Numbered from the stretch's first letter, positions 7,679-17,513 are shown. The stretch: 64,000 nt of DNA from GCA-2687025 sp964473525 (GCA_964473525.1 CAYYPK010000011.1:62001-126000); one strand, 5' to 3'. The notes: a model not told the origin generated them from the sequence alone. Program-made: numbers and translations.

Positions 7679-10418
7679 TCCGCTCGGCGAGAGCGCGGCG
7701 GAGAAGCTGGATGTCGGCATGGGGGAGCGCCGCGCCTCTCGTGCCGTCAGCGTCGTCCACTGTCTCTGACGCGGTGGTGGCTCGCACATCCAGGCTGGAC
7801 TGCACCATGTCCTTCATCTGCTCGCGGGTCAACTCTTCCGCGTCTGCGACGATCGCCATGTACTCAATGAGCTGCTGACCGTCTCTGAGCGCCTTCAGGC
7901 GGATGTCCGCGACAACAGGCACCCCGAATCGCGCGCCGGGCGCAAGCAGCGCCGCTCCGCCGCCTATCGCGTCGTCGCCGTCGTCCAACGCGGCGTCGTT
8001 CCCCAGCGTCTGCCACGGCAATACTCCGTTGGCGCCGTTCAGCCATGCGTTCAGCATCCACGCGACGGTGCGCGTGTTGCTCTCGGTGTCGCGGTTCACG
8101 GATCCGTACACCATCGGCTTCAGACCCGTGTCGCGCGCCAACGTGGCGACCCGTCGATAGTTCGCCTCCGAACGGAACGCGCCGGCGCCGTAGTAGACCG
8201 TGTCGACGAGACCATCGAGGACGCCCGCCTGCCACTGTGGCCGTGAGATGTCGGCGCGCGCCGGCCACATGGTTGCGTCGACATCTCCTCGGCCACCGGT
8301 CCACAGCGCGCAGAAGAACTGTAGTGCGAGCCAGTCGTCCCAGTGGTACGGCTCGTCGGTCGTCCACCATATGTTCGAGCCGTAGTCGATGCGGTGCGTA
8401 TTCTTGCCGCCGTAGAAGCACTGCATCTCGGTAGACGCGTACCCCTTCTCCTCGAAATGTGCGAAGAACTGCTGCTGCACCGACAGGAACGCAGACACGT
8501 AGTCGTTCGATAGCGCGTCCGCGATGTACGGCGCCGTCTGGTAGTGGTCTACCAGGTGCTGCCGGTCCTCTCCCCTGCCCGGCCAGTAGCCGTGGTAGGC
8601 GTACGTCTCTTCGGTGAGTGGCGTCGGCCAACTGTCCTCGAAAGGCAGGTACATGACCTCCACGGGCACGGGCCCGCGCCGTGAATCCGCGAACGCCTCA
8701 CCCGTCAGCAACGGGCCAACGTCCCGGTCGTACTCGGCCCAATCCACGACGATATCGGCGCCGGACCCGTCCAGGCGCGGAGCCCATCGCCAGCAGTTCA
8801 GAACAGCCCGGTGCGCCTGCGCCAGACGGTAATACTCCATAGGATCGGCGTCACGGGGTATGCGGTACGCGTTCAGCTCCGGCCAGAACGTCAGTCGGTC
8901 GGGGAGTTCGAAGTCGTACACGTCGACCTCGATCGGCACGTCCACGGCGTCCGCCTCGTTGACGCGCACGCTGATGGCGCCTCGATGAACGCCTGCGGCG
9001 GCGTCCTTCGGCACGTAGATGTCTACGTAGAGAGCCTCGACGCGCCCAAGTCCGGGATCTCTGCGCGGGGCGGGGAATTGGGTCGTCTCCCCGCTCGCGG
9101 CCGGGACGCAGTACGCGGTCTGCCACTCGCCGTCGCCGTCGCGCGCGTACCACGTGCGGTACAGCTCCACGTCGGTTGTGGCGATCTCGCTCCCGTCCTC
9201 GTGCGCCAAAGGCGCGGCAGTGGCGGTAAGGGTTCGCACGGGGTCCGCTGTCACGGCGATCTGGAGGGATACGTACTCGCCGCGCGCGCCGAAGATCCGA
9301 GCCGACGACCCGCGCGTGCTGGCCGCGTCTGGAGGCCGGCCCGGACTGAGCTTCCGCAGCGGCGGCAGCACCCACACCGATGCCGGCGCGGTGGGCTCTG
9401 GCGTCGGCGCCGCGGGGCCCGGGGATCGCGGCGCGTCCAGCGACGCCGTCGCCAGGCCCGCGGACGCGGTCGCGCTAGCCGCGACGCGAGTGGACACCCT
9501 GCCGCTGGCGCCGACGGCCGCCGCCTCGACTGTGTGGGCCGCTTGCGGCGCCAGGGCGTCGAGCGTGAACGCGGTGGTTTCGCCCCTGCGTGGGTGTGGG
9601 ATCCGCCAGCGTTGCACGCGTTCTCCGTCGACCCACACGCGCCACGCAAGCGCGTCTGGAGCGTCGGACAGCGTGACGCGTAGCGCGCCCGAGCCCATGC
9701 GCGCCGCGTCAGGCGCCGGCTCCACGGCCAGAGTTGGCGCCCCTATCTCGACGGGGAGGGCGCCGCCGAGCTCCACCTCAATGTATGGCGCGCTGGCCCC
9801 TGACTGCACGCTGTGAAGGAAGTTGTTCGCGAAGGTCGGATTCCCGCCGTCCATGATGGCGATCCCGTCGGTGTCGCCCGCCACCATGGCGTAGACCATG
9901 TCCGCAGCGATCTGCACCGACACCCAGCCGTCCGCCTCCTCTCGACGTTCCGCCCACTGCGCCCACGAGTTACCGGCGCCCATGATGACATCACAGAACT
10001 GCGATCCCTGCCAGGCCCACGGCGTCGGCGTCGCGGCGTCGGCGAACTGGTAGGTCGCGCCGTCGGCAGGCGAGTAGGCGTCGGTCGCGTTCCCCTCCGC
10101 CCAGTTCTGGTTCACGGTCGAGATGCGTATGTACCGGAGCATGTCGTCGCCAACGCGCCGTAGGTGAAGCGTCGCCCTGTGTATCTCCCGCCCGGCGGCC
10201 GGCGTGGCGTCGAAGCGGATCGCCGCCATCTCCTGGATAGTCTTGAGCTTGATCCGTTCGTGCTTCCCGGCGCTGGTGCTCCGCTCGGCATCGTTCGCGT
10301 CGGACAGCCAGATGTCCGCTGTGGCAGGGAGCCGTACGACCTCCGCCGACGCTACTGCTGACAGAAGAACGAGCAGTAGCGCGAAGGCCACCCGCGCCGT
10401 CGGGTTCACACAAGCCAT
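7650..10418 (-). CDS. Secreted DUF4091 protein with N-terminal carbohydrate-binding-like domain
   Basis: A 922-residue exported protein. A signal peptide (VAFALLLVLLSAVASA) leads into about 170 residues resembling a DNRLRE-type beta-sandwich (MAAIRFDATPAAGREIHRAT, NWAEGNATDAY). A fibronectin-like segment and an A/P/T-rich linker follow near residues 320-350. The C-terminal half (FWPELNAYRIPRDADPMEYY, WWTTDEPYHWDDW, VLPWQTLGNDAALDDGDD) matches the DUF4091 catalytic-like region related to GH123 hexosaminidases. It probably acts outside the cytoplasm on glycans; no activity is proven for this branch. It follows the minus-strand alcohol dehydrogenase by 9 bases, so they may form an operon. Confidence 0.75.
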   Translation of the reverse strand: MACVNPTARVAFALLLVLLSAVASAEVVRLPATADIWLSDANDAERSTSAGKHERIKLKTIQEMAAIRFDATPAAGREIHRATLHLRRVGDDMLRYIRISTVNQNWAEGNATDAYSPADGATYQFADAATPTPWAWQGSQFCDVIMGAGNSWAQWAERREEADGWVSVQIAADMVYAMVAGDTDGIAIMDGGNPTFANNFLHSVQSGASAPYIEVELGGALPVEIGAPTLAVEPAPDAARMGSGALRVTLSDAPDALAWRVWVDGERVQRWRIPHPRRGETTAFTLDALAPQAAHTVEAAAVGASGRVSTRVAASATASAGLATASLDAPRSPGPAAPTPEPTAPASVWVLPPLRKLSPGRPPDAASTRGSSARIFGARGEYVSLQIAVTADPVRTLTATAAPLAHEDGSEIATTDVELYRTWYARDGDGEWQTAYCVPAASGETTQFPAPRRDPGLGRVEALYVDIYVPKDAAAGVHRGAISVRVNEADAVDVPIEVDVYDFELPDRLTFWPELNAYRIPRDADPMEYYRLAQAHRAVLNCWRWAPRLDGSGADIVVDWAEYDRDVGPLLTGEAFADSRRGPVPVEVMYLPFEDSWPTPLTEETYAYHGYWPGRGEDRQHLVDHYQTAPYIADALSNDYVSAFLSVQQQFFAHFEEKGYASTEMQCFYGGKNTHRIDYGSNIWWTTDEPYHWDDWLALQFFCALWTGGRGDVDATMWPARADISRPQWQAGVLDGLVDTVYYGAGAFRSEANYRRVATLARDTGLKPMVYGSVNRDTESNTRTVAWMLNAWLNGANGVLPWQTLGNDAALDDGDDAIGGGAALLAPGARFGVPVVADIRLKALRDGQQLIEYMAIVADAEELTREQMKDMVQSSLDVRATTASETVDDADGTRGAALPHADIQLLRRALAERITSRPRSGR

Positions 10419-10427
10419 GGGTCTTTA

Positions 10428-11564
10428 CTACGCCTCGTCGAACCGGACGATCTGCCGCACCGCGGCCCCGTCCGCTAGGGTGTCGAACGCTTCGTTGATC
10501 TGGGCGAGTCGCACGTCGTGGGTGTGCAGAAGGTCCACGGGCAAGGCGCCTGCGCTGTACATGGACATGAAGCGGGGGATGTCGCGCGCCGGCACCGACG
10601 ACCCCATGTACGCGCCGCGTACTGTGCGCTCCTCCGCCACGACACTCACAGCTGGGATCGTCAGGCTCCGACTTGGATGGTCCAACCCCACGCAGACGGT
10701 CGATCCCCGCACCCGTGTCGCGGCGTACGCCTGGGCGAAGACGTCTACGTTGCCCGCGCACTCGAACGCGTAGCGCGCTCCGCCGCCCGTGACGTCCTGG
10801 ATGACGGCGACGGGGTCATCTCGCGCGGCGTCGACCGTGTGCGTGGCGCCGGCTTGCTCGGCCAGGCGGAGCTTCTCCGGCAGCACATCCACGCCGATGA
10901 TAGGGTGGGCGCCCGCTGCCCGAGCTCCCATCACCGCGCTCAGTCCAACGCCTCCGAGGCCGAAGATGGCAACGGCGCGGCCGGCCTCTACGCGCGCTGT
11001 GTTCACGACGGCGCCCACCCCGGTTGCGACCGCGCACCCGAAGAGCGCGGCCTTGTCCAGAGGCATGTCTTTGTCGATGACTACCAGCGATCGCGGCGAC
11101 ATGACGGCGAACCGAGCGTATGCGGAGACGCCGAGGTGGTGGTGCAACAGGGCGCCGCTGGCGTCACGGATGCGTCGCCTACCGGTGAGCAAGACGCCGC
11201 CAACGTTCGCCGCCCCGCCCGGCTCGCACAGCGAAGGGGCGCCAGCGGAGCACATCGCGCAGTCGCCGCACATGGGCACGTAAGAGCAGACGACGTGGTC
11301 GCCCACGGCGACGCGGCTAACGCCCGCCCCAACTTCGCGCACAACACCGCTGGCTTCGTGACCCAGCACCATGGGCATTTCGCGGGGCCGCGCGCCGTTG
11401 ATGACGGAGAGGTCGGAGTGACAGAGGCCTGCGGCGGCGATCTCGACCAGCGCCTCGCCAGGGCCAGGGCCTTCTAGCGTCACGTCCTCGATAGTCAGCG
11501 GCCGTGAGTCCCGGTACGGCCGAGGGGTTTCCATCCGGCGCAGAACCGCCGCCTGCGTCTCCAT
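10428..11564 (-). CDS. Zinc-dependent alcohol dehydrogenase (class III-like)
   Basis: A 378-residue medium-chain dehydrogenase. AAGLCHSDLSVING and MVLGHEASGVVREVG supply catalytic zinc ligands; CGDCAMCSAGAPSLC is the structural zinc lobe; AIFGLGGVGLSAVMGARAAG is the NAD-binding motif. The order and the length of the region before the zinc lobe fit the AdhB/AdhC class III branch that oxidises alcohols or S-hydroxymethyl thiols. The start is set at METQAAVLR (11564); an in-frame Met four codons upstream is also possible. It is transcribed divergently from the DegT gene and sits directly upstream of the secreted DUF4091 gene. Confidence 0.87.
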   Translation of the reverse strand: METQAAVLRRMETPRPYRDSRPLTIEDVTLEGPGPGEALVEIAAAGLCHSDLSVINGARPREMPMVLGHEASGVVREVGAGVSRVAVGDHVVCSYVPMCGDCAMCSAGAPSLCEPGGAANVGGVLLTGRRRIRDASGALLHHHLGVSAYARFAVMSPRSLVVIDKDMPLDKAALFGCAVATGVGAVVNTARVEAGRAVAIFGLGGVGLSAVMGARAAGAHPIIGVDVLPEKLRLAEQAGATHTVDAARDDPVAVIQDVTGGGARYAFECAGNVDVFAQAYAATRVRGSTVCVGLDHPSRSLTIPAVSVVAEERTVRGAYMGSSVPARDIPRFMSMYSAGALPVDLLHTHDVRLAQINEAFDTLADGAAVRQIVRFDEA

Positions 11565-11671
11565 CGCGTGTCTCACGTGGGCGCTGAGTGGGTGTGACTA
11601 CTGGTCGCGAGAGTAGCTCTGCCGTCCGACCCTGGCAACCCGAGGTCGCCCCAACCAAGCCGATCCAGCGA

Positions 11672-11700
11672 TTGCCAGCGCCCAGACCGTGTGACACAAT
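11672..11700 (+). promoter_or_regulatory. Putative sigma-70-type promoter upstream of the DegT gene
   Basis: TTGCCA at 11672-11677 matches the -35 consensus at five of six bases. CACAAT at 11695-11700 matches the -10 at four of six, with a 17-base spacer. Transcription would begin near 11707, about 34 bases before the ATG at 11741, in the divergent gap between the alcohol dehydrogenase and DegT genes. Confidence 0.45.
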
Positions 11701-11740
11701 TGCGGGGCAGAGCCGACCTATCTCAGAGGCCTCCCGACAC

Positions 11741-12928
11741 ATGATCGATCCACCGCGCCGCGCGACGAAGCTCCCTCTGTACTCCCCGTGGTTGGGGGAC
11801 GAGGAGATTGAAGCCGCGGCGGACACGTTGCGCTCGGGGTGGTTGGGAATGGGCACGCGTGTCGCCGAGCTCGAAGAGCGGTTCGCGCGCTTGGTGGGGA
11901 GCGATCATGCCGTCGCCCTCAACTCGTGCACCGCTGCCCTGCACCTCGCGCTGGTGGCGCACGGCGTGGGCCTCGGCTCCACGGTCATCACGACCCCCTA
12001 CACGTTCACCGCTTCCGCCGAGGCGGCCCTGCGCGCGGGGGCTACCGTGAAGTTCGTCGACATCAACCCCGATACTCTCAACCTGGAGCCAGACGCGGTC
12101 GCGGACGCGCTGACGCCAGACGTGGCGGCCCTCCTTCCGGTGCACATCGCCGGGCATCCCTGCGACATGGCGGGATTTCAGCGGGTGGCCGACGATGCTG
12201 GGGCGTTGCTGCTCGACGACGCGGCGCACGCGCTCATGGCGGAAACTAACGGCACGCGGATAGGCGGGACCGGCGCCGCGACAGCCTTCAGCTTCTACCC
12301 CACCAAGCACATGACGACCATTGAGGGCGGCATGCTCACGACGGACAACGCCGACCTTGCCGAGGGCATCCGGGCCATCCGCTACCACGCCATGAGTCGT
12401 GACACGTGGGCGAGGCAGGAGACGCGCAAGCCGTGGGCGTACGATGTCGTTGCCCAGGGCCATAAGTGCAACATGACGGACGTCGAGGCGGCGATTGGCC
12501 TCGCGCAGATGGACAAGCTGCCCACGCAGATGCCGATCCGCGCGCGCATCGCGGAGCGGTACAATGAAGCGTTCGCCGCGTTTCCTGAGATGCGCACGCC
12601 GGCGCCCGTGCAGAACGGCGTGCACGGCTGGCATCTGTACATCGCGCAGCTCGATACGGACGCGCTAGACATCGACCGCGACGACTTCATACTCGCTCTT
12701 AACGACCTGAACATCAGCGCGATTGTGCACTACATACCCCTGCATCTGTTCACGCACTACCAGCGCGTATGTGGGGTCCGCGAGGGCGATTTCCCCAACG
12801 CGGAGCGCGCGTACTCGCGGGTCGTCAGCCTGCCACTGTGGCCTGGCATGGACGAGCAGGACGCCGAGGATGTCATAGCCGCCGTGACATGGCTGGTGAA
12901 GAAGCACGCCCGGAAGCGCATAGCGTAG
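11741..12928 (+). CDS. DegT/DnrJ/EryC1/StrS family aminotransferase
   Basis: A 395-residue PLP enzyme of the sugar aminotransferase type. LYSPWLGDEEIEAAADTLRS is the typical N-terminus; AVALNSCTAALHLALVAHG binds the cofactor phosphate; LLDDAAHAL supplies the Asp that contacts the pyridine nitrogen; SFYPTKHMTTIEGGMLTT contains the Schiff-base lysine. Family members transfer an amino group from glutamate or glutamine to keto-sugars used in surface glycans or nucleotide-sugar synthesis. ATG 11741 is chosen because conserved homology starts there; the frame stays open to 11588 without recognisable protein. It is followed by a sugar-isomerase-like gene, consistent with carbohydrate metabolism. Confidence 0.88.
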   Translation: MIDPPRRATKLPLYSPWLGDEEIEAAADTLRSGWLGMGTRVAELEERFARLVGSDHAVALNSCTAALHLALVAHGVGLGSTVITTPYTFTASAEAALRAGATVKFVDINPDTLNLEPDAVADALTPDVAALLPVHIAGHPCDMAGFQRVADDAGALLLDDAAHALMAETNGTRIGGTGAATAFSFYPTKHMTTIEGGMLTTDNADLAEGIRAIRYHAMSRDTWARQETRKPWAYDVVAQGHKCNMTDVEAAIGLAQMDKLPTQMPIRARIAERYNEAFAAFPEMRTPAPVQNGVHGWHLYIAQLDTDALDIDRDDFILALNDLNISAIVHYIPLHLFTHYQRVCGVREGDFPNAERAYSRVVSLPLWPGMDEQDAEDVIAAVTWLVKKHARKRIA

Positions 12929-12983
12929 TCGCTCGTTTTCGACTGGATGGCACGGTTCGACGCACCTGAAAGGCACACCGCAC

Positions 12984-13766
12984 ATGGCATCTATCTCACT
13001 CGCGGGGTGGAGTCTCCACCGACGCTTCCTCCGGCAGGACGACCAACGCCTGCTACTGACCGATTTCGCCAAGCTGTCCAAGGACGAATTCGGCATCGAG
13101 GCCGTCGAGCTCAACTCGCCGTTCTTCGCGTCCCTCGACGACGCGTACATCGGCGAGCTGCGCGCCATCGCTGACGGTGAAGGCGTCGACATGCTCAATA
13201 TCGCCATCGACGGGCAGGGCGACCTGAGCTCGGCGGACCAGGCGACGCGCGACGAAGCGGTGACCATGCACGCCCGCTGGTTCCCGGTAGCGGCTGCACT
13301 GGGCTGCAACGCCGTCCGCGCCAACACCGGCGGGCAAGGTGACAGCGACGAAGCAGTGCTGCCGCGTTGCACCGAGTCCTTCGGCAAGCTTGCGGAACTC
13401 GGCAAGCCGCACGGAATCGCGATTATCATTGAGAACCACGGTGGGCTGTCCGCGAACCCAGACAACGTGGTGAGCATCATGGAGGACGTTAAGGACAACA
13501 TCGGCACGCTGCCGGACTTCGGCAACGTCGCCGCGGACATCCGGTACGAAGCTATGGAGAAGCTGGCTCCGTATGCCGTGGCTGTGCACGCCAAGACGCA
13601 CGAGTTCGACGCGGCCGGTGAGGACATCAACATCGACGTCGGTCGGTGCGTGCGGATCATGCAGGACGCCGGCTACACAGGGCCGTTCGGCATCGAATAC
13701 GAGGGCGCCGGCGACGATCACGACGGCGTGCTGAAGACCAAGGCGCTGCTGGAACGCAACCTCTAG
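12984..13766 (+). CDS. Sugar phosphate isomerase/epimerase-like TIM-barrel protein
   Basis: A 260-residue protein of the xylose-isomerase-like (AP endonuclease 2) superfamily. Conserved barrel strands are visible: GIEAVELNSPFFA, VDMLNIAIDG, GCNAVRANTGG, IAIIIENHGG with the metal-ligand Glu, LPDFGNV, VHAKTHEF and FGIEYEGAG with the second metal-ligand Glu. Such enzymes isomerise or epimerise sugars or inositols, or act as dehydratases; the substrate cannot be told. It lies 55 bases after DegT and 28 bases before ilvD, all in one direction. Confidence 0.82.
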   Translation: MASISLAGWSLHRRFLRQDDQRLLLTDFAKLSKDEFGIEAVELNSPFFASLDDAYIGELRAIADGEGVDMLNIAIDGQGDLSSADQATRDEAVTMHARWFPVAAALGCNAVRANTGGQGDSDEAVLPRCTESFGKLAELGKPHGIAIIIENHGGLSANPDNVVSIMEDVKDNIGTLPDFGNVAADIRYEAMEKLAPYAVAVHAKTHEFDAAGEDINIDVGRCVRIMQDAGYTGPFGIEYEGAGDDHDGVLKTKALLERNL

Positions 13767-13794
13767 GCGCCCCGCGCGAGAGCGAAGGATACCG

Positions 13795-15465
13795 ATGGCT
13801 GACGCAAAGCAAGAGTCACGGAACGTCACGGAGCGACCCAGCCGCGCCCCGGCGCGCGCGATGCTGCACGCGGTCGGGCTCACCGACGCGGACCTGTCGC
13901 GGCCGCTCGTCGGGATCGCGAACACGTGGACCGAGCTCGGCCCGTGCAACCTGCACCTCCGCCGCCTGGCGGCGAAGGTCAAGGCGGGCGTTCGGGCCGC
14001 TGGCGGCACGCCGCTGGAGTTCAACACGATCGTCATCTCCGACGGCATCTCGATGGGCACCGAGGGGATGAAGGCGTCTCTCGTGAGCCGCGAGGTGATA
14101 GCCGACTCGATCGAACTCACTGTCCGCGGCCATTCTCTGGACGCCGTCGTCGCCCTGTCCGGTTGCGACAAGACGATTCCCGCGACGGTCATGGCGCTAG
14201 CGCGCCTTGATCTCCCGTCGGTCATGCTCTACGGCGGATCGATCGCTCCCGGAAGCTTCCAGGGAGCCGATGTGACGATCCAGGACGTCTTCGAAGCCGT
14301 CGGGGCGCACGCGGCGGGCAAGATGGAGGAGTCCGACCTCATTGAGCTGGAGCAGGTCGCTTGCCCAGCGGCGGGAGCATGCGGCGGCCAATTCACCGCC
14401 AACACGATGGCGACAGCCATCGAAATCCTCGGGATGTCGCCCATGGGCAGCGCGAGCGTGCCGGCGATGGATCCACAGAAGGACGAGGTAGCGTTCCAGG
14501 TTGGCAAGCTCGTGATGGACATCCTCGAGCGTGACCTGCGGCCGCACTCGGTCATCACGCGCGGCGCGCTCGAGAACGCCGTGGCGTCCGTGGCGCTGAC
14601 GGGCGGGTCGACCAACGGCGTGCTCCACCTGCTGGCCATCGCGCGCGAAGCCGGGGTGGATCTGTCCATTGAGGACTTCGACCGCATCAGCTCGTCCACG
14701 CCCCTGCTGGCGGACCTGAAGCCCGGCGGGAAGTACGTCGCGAACGACCTGCACCAGGCGGGCGGCGTGCCTTTGGTCGCGAAGCGCATGCTCGACGGCG
14801 GCTACCTGAACGCCAGCGAGGTCACCGTCACGGGCAATACGATTGGCGACGAAGCCGGGAACGCTGTCGAGACCGAAGGGCAGGATGTGGTCCGCGCGCT
14901 GGACGACGCCATCAAGCCTACCGGGGGCATCCTGATCCTCAAGGGCAACCTCGCGCCGGAGGGCTGCGTGCTCAAGATCGTGGGACACAACCGCAAGTAC
15001 CACAAAGGCCCGGCGGTGGTGTTCGACACCGAGGACGACTCGTTTGCGGCCGTCCAGGAAGGTCGGATCAAGGCGGGCGACGTCGTCGTCATCCGGTATG
15101 AGGGCCCCAAGGGCGGCCCGGGCATGCGCGAGATGCTCGCGGTTACTGCGGCGGTCGTTGGCGCCGGCATCAGCGACGATGTCGCGCTCATCACCGACGG
15201 ACGGTTCTCCGGCGCGACGTACGGCTTCACGGTGGGACACATCGCGCCCGAGGCCTCGACCGGCGGCCCGCTCGCCGCTGTGCGTGACGGCGACATCATT
15301 GAGCTCGACGTCGAGTCACGGTCGTTGAGCGTGGAACTGACCGAAGAGGAGATCGCGGACAGGCTGGCGTCGTGGTCGCCGCCGGAGCCGCGCTACAAGA
15401 CTGGCGTGATGGCGAAATACGCGAAGCTAGTGTCTTCGGCTTCCGAGGGCGCCGTCACGGGCTAG
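13795..15465 (+). CDS. ilvD: Dihydroxy-acid dehydratase
   Basis: A 556-residue protein, the usual length for IlvD. It dehydrates 2,3-dihydroxy-3-methyl acids to 2-keto acids in valine, leucine and isoleucine synthesis, using an iron-sulfur cluster and Mg2+. Diagnostic segments are ANTWTELGPCNLHL near residue 42, VALSGCDKTIPATVMAL near residue 120, EQVACPAAGACGGQFTANTM near residue 187 (cluster cysteines), and ALITDGRFSGATYGFTVGH near the C-terminus. Some relatives act on sugar acids (gluconate or arabonate dehydratases), but this has the ilvD-type start and cysteine spacing. No other branched-chain gene is adjacent. Confidence 0.92.
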   Translation: MADAKQESRNVTERPSRAPARAMLHAVGLTDADLSRPLVGIANTWTELGPCNLHLRRLAAKVKAGVRAAGGTPLEFNTIVISDGISMGTEGMKASLVSREVIADSIELTVRGHSLDAVVALSGCDKTIPATVMALARLDLPSVMLYGGSIAPGSFQGADVTIQDVFEAVGAHAAGKMEESDLIELEQVACPAAGACGGQFTANTMATAIEILGMSPMGSASVPAMDPQKDEVAFQVGKLVMDILERDLRPHSVITRGALENAVASVALTGGSTNGVLHLLAIAREAGVDLSIEDFDRISSSTPLLADLKPGGKYVANDLHQAGGVPLVAKRMLDGGYLNASEVTVTGNTIGDEAGNAVETEGQDVVRALDDAIKPTGGILILKGNLAPEGCVLKIVGHNRKYHKGPAVVFDTEDDSFAAVQEGRIKAGDVVVIRYEGPKGGPGMREMLAVTAAVVGAGISDDVALITDGRFSGATYGFTVGHIAPEASTGGPLAAVRDGDIIELDVESRSLSVELTEEEIADRLASWSPPEPRYKTGVMAKYAKLVSSASEGAVTG

Positions 15466-15507
15466 CGACCCGCGTACCTCCGCCCCTATTGGATCTGTGG
15501 AGCCTCG

Positions 15508-16257
15508 ATGCTAGGACAGCAGTTCGCCCCGAGTGACATTCCGACCATCATCACGCTCATCTTCCTCGAGGGGCTGTTGTCTGCGGACAACGCCCTCGTG
15601 CTGGCCATCCTCGTGCAGGGACTGCCAGAACACCAGCGCAAGAAGGGCTTGCTCTACGGCCTGGCCGGCGCGTGGATACTCCGCGGCCTCTGCATCGTCT
15701 TCGCGACGCTGCTAATGCGCTTCTGGTGGATCGAGGCGGCGGGCGCGGCCTATCTGCTCTACCTGGCGGCGAAGCACTTCGTCAGCAAGGCCGCGGAGGG
15801 TGGGCATGGACACGGGCCCAAGAAGGTGCGCAGCTTCTGGCCCACCATCGTCATCGTGGAGCTGACCGACCTGGCGTTTGCCGTGGATTCGATCCTGGCC
15901 GCCGTTGGGCTCGTGGGGTCCGACGAGTCGAAGATCTGGGTGATCTACCTCGGCGGCATCCTTGGGGTCGTGATGATGCGCTTCGTCGCTGGCTTCTTCC
16001 TGAAGCTACTCGAGATATACACGCGTCTGGAGACGGCGGCGTACCTCATCATCGCGTGGATCTCGGTGAAGCTCGGCGTGGCGGCGTACGCGCACTTCAT
16101 GGAGGTCGTGCGGCACTCCGAGCCGGTCATTCACCACCTTCCAGACTGGCTCTTCTGGCCAGTGATGGTGGCGCTCTTCGCGACAGGATTCATCGGCGGG
16201 AAGAAGCCCGCCGACGACGCCGGCGACGCTACTCCCGACGCGGACGGCGCCGCGTAG
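15508..16257 (+). CDS. TerC family integral membrane protein
   Basis: A 249-residue inner-membrane protein with about seven hydrophobic segments. LEGLLSADNALVLAILVQGL near the start and VELTDLAFAVDSILAAVGL near residue 115 are the two conserved acidic membrane motifs of the TerC/Alx family, whose members are linked to manganese export and metalation of exported proteins. The C-terminus (GKKPADDAGDATPDADGAA) is short, acidic and soluble. The gene follows ilvD by 42 bases. No tellurite-resistance operon is present, so a metal-homeostasis role is more likely than tellurite resistance. Confidence 0.87.
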   Translation: MLGQQFAPSDIPTIITLIFLEGLLSADNALVLAILVQGLPEHQRKKGLLYGLAGAWILRGLCIVFATLLMRFWWIEAAGAAYLLYLAAKHFVSKAAEGGHGHGPKKVRSFWPTIVIVELTDLAFAVDSILAAVGLVGSDESKIWVIYLGGILGVVMMRFVAGFFLKLLEIYTRLETAAYLIIAWISVKLGVAAYAHFMEVVRHSEPVIHHLPDWLFWPVMVALFATGFIGGKKPADDAGDATPDADGAA

Positions 16258-16304
16258 CGTAGCGGCCGCCCGCGGCGCCACGGACCGGAAGGCGGCGGCA
16301 CAGC

Positions 16305-17486
16305 GTGAAGACGCGCAACCTCCAACACAGCAGGCGACGCGACACGTCGCGGACGTCGCACGCCGCCGCCCTCTCGTGCGTTCTGCACTGCGTGCTGTAC
16401 ATCGTGCTGTCGGTCGAGTGGATGCGCCGCGTGCCCGTGGTCGACGTCGTGCCGCTCCTCGACGACGCGACGCTTGAGGTGTCGTTCGTCGTGCTGGAAG
16501 CCACGGAGCCGGTGGCCGTGACCGTTGAGGCGTCCGCGCCAGCGGTCGTTCAGCCGCCCCAGCCGGCGGCGCCCGACCCGTCGCCGACCGAGGTGACGGC
16601 GCCGCCGCCAAAGCCGCGGCCGGAGCCTCGGCCCGACCCGCCTGCCGCCTCCGATCCAGAACCCGAGCCGCCGCCAGAGCCGCCGCCCGTAGTCGTGACG
16701 ACGCCAACGACGGCGGAGCTACTGGAGCCGGACGACCCTGTCGTGCAGCCGGCGCCGGAACGCCAGCCGGTCGAGGCGCCGACCACGGAGCCCGCCGCTC
16801 CCGCCAACGACGAGCCGGTCGCGGCCGAACCGCGGCCGTCTCCAGAGCCGACGACCGCGCCCGAGACTGCCGACGCTGGCGAGACCTCACAAGGCGACGA
16901 GGCGGCGCCCGATGCGCCGCGAGCGCCGTTGACGCCGGACGAGCAGCGACGCGAGCAGATCGGCGAGGCCATGTCACGTATCGCGCGCGCGGCCGCTGGC
17001 GGCTCCGCCTCCCGTTCGGTGGACATCGTGTTCCTGCTGGATCTGAGCGGGAGCATGGAGAACAACCTCCGCGCGCTCGGGCAGAACCTGTCCGGCATGA
17101 TGCAGGAGCTGCAAAGCCGCGACACCGACGCCACGTTCGGGATCGTGAAGTTCAAGCGGGCGCTGTTCGTGCTGTTCAAGCAGACGACGGACGTCGAGGC
17201 CTACGAACGGCTGCTCCGGAACCTGTCGGTGGGAGGCGATGAACACGCCCTCGACGCGATGGACCGAGCCGCGACAAAGGTGAAGTTCAGACCGGACGCG
17301 CAACGCCGCTTCGTGCTCATCACCGACGAGCCGCTCAAGGGCGATCCCCCGCTGGCGCAACTACTGCCGCGACTCATCGGCGAGGGCATCGTAGTGGATG
17401 TCATAGGGCTAAACGACCCAGGACACCGGATACTCGCGCGGAGAACGGGCGGCACGTGGCACCGCATTCCGGGCGATCGATCTTGA
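16305..17486 (+). CDS. Membrane-anchored von Willebrand factor A domain protein with proline-rich stalk
   Basis: A 393-residue protein with a GTG start. One membrane segment (ALSCVLHCVLYIVLSVEWM) near residue 25 is followed by about 180 residues of Pro/Glu/Ala-rich low-complexity sequence like the spacer of TonB. From about residue 240 there is a VWA domain: VDIVFLLDLSGSMENNLRAL contains the MIDAS DxSxS motif, and GGDEHALDAMDRAATKVKF and FVLITDEPLKGD are later MIDAS loops. The layout suggests an inner-membrane protein that reaches across the periplasm and binds a metal-dependent partner. No partner ATPase or chaperone gene is next to it. Function unknown. Confidence 0.75.
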   Translation: MKTRNLQHSRRRDTSRTSHAAALSCVLHCVLYIVLSVEWMRRVPVVDVVPLLDDATLEVSFVVLEATEPVAVTVEASAPAVVQPPQPAAPDPSPTEVTAPPPKPRPEPRPDPPAASDPEPEPPPEPPPVVVTTPTTAELLEPDDPVVQPAPERQPVEAPTTEPAAPANDEPVAAEPRPSPEPTTAPETADAGETSQGDEAAPDAPRAPLTPDEQRREQIGEAMSRIARAAAGGSASRSVDIVFLLDLSGSMENNLRALGQNLSGMMQELQSRDTDATFGIVKFKRALFVLFKQTTDVEAYERLLRNLSVGGDEHALDAMDRAATKVKFRPDAQRRFVLITDEPLKGDPPLAQLLPRLIGEGIVVDVIGLNDPGHRILARRTGGTWHRIPGDRS

Positions 17487-17513
17487 CGGGCGCGCGAATC
17501 GGTGTGGTACACT
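17483..17513 (+). promoter_or_regulatory. Putative promoter upstream of the DUF362 gene
   Basis: TTGACG at 17483-17488 matches the -35 at five of six. TACACT at 17508-17513 matches the -10 at four of six and is preceded by TGG, giving an extended -10. The spacer is 19 bases, longer than ideal. The site overlaps the stop codon of the VWA gene and lies 53 bases before the proposed TTG start. Confidence 0.35.

Noticed and set aside
17440..17486. A possible sigma-54 promoter (TGGCAC) near the end of the VWA gene
   Set aside because: The -12 TTGC element is missing at the required spacing.
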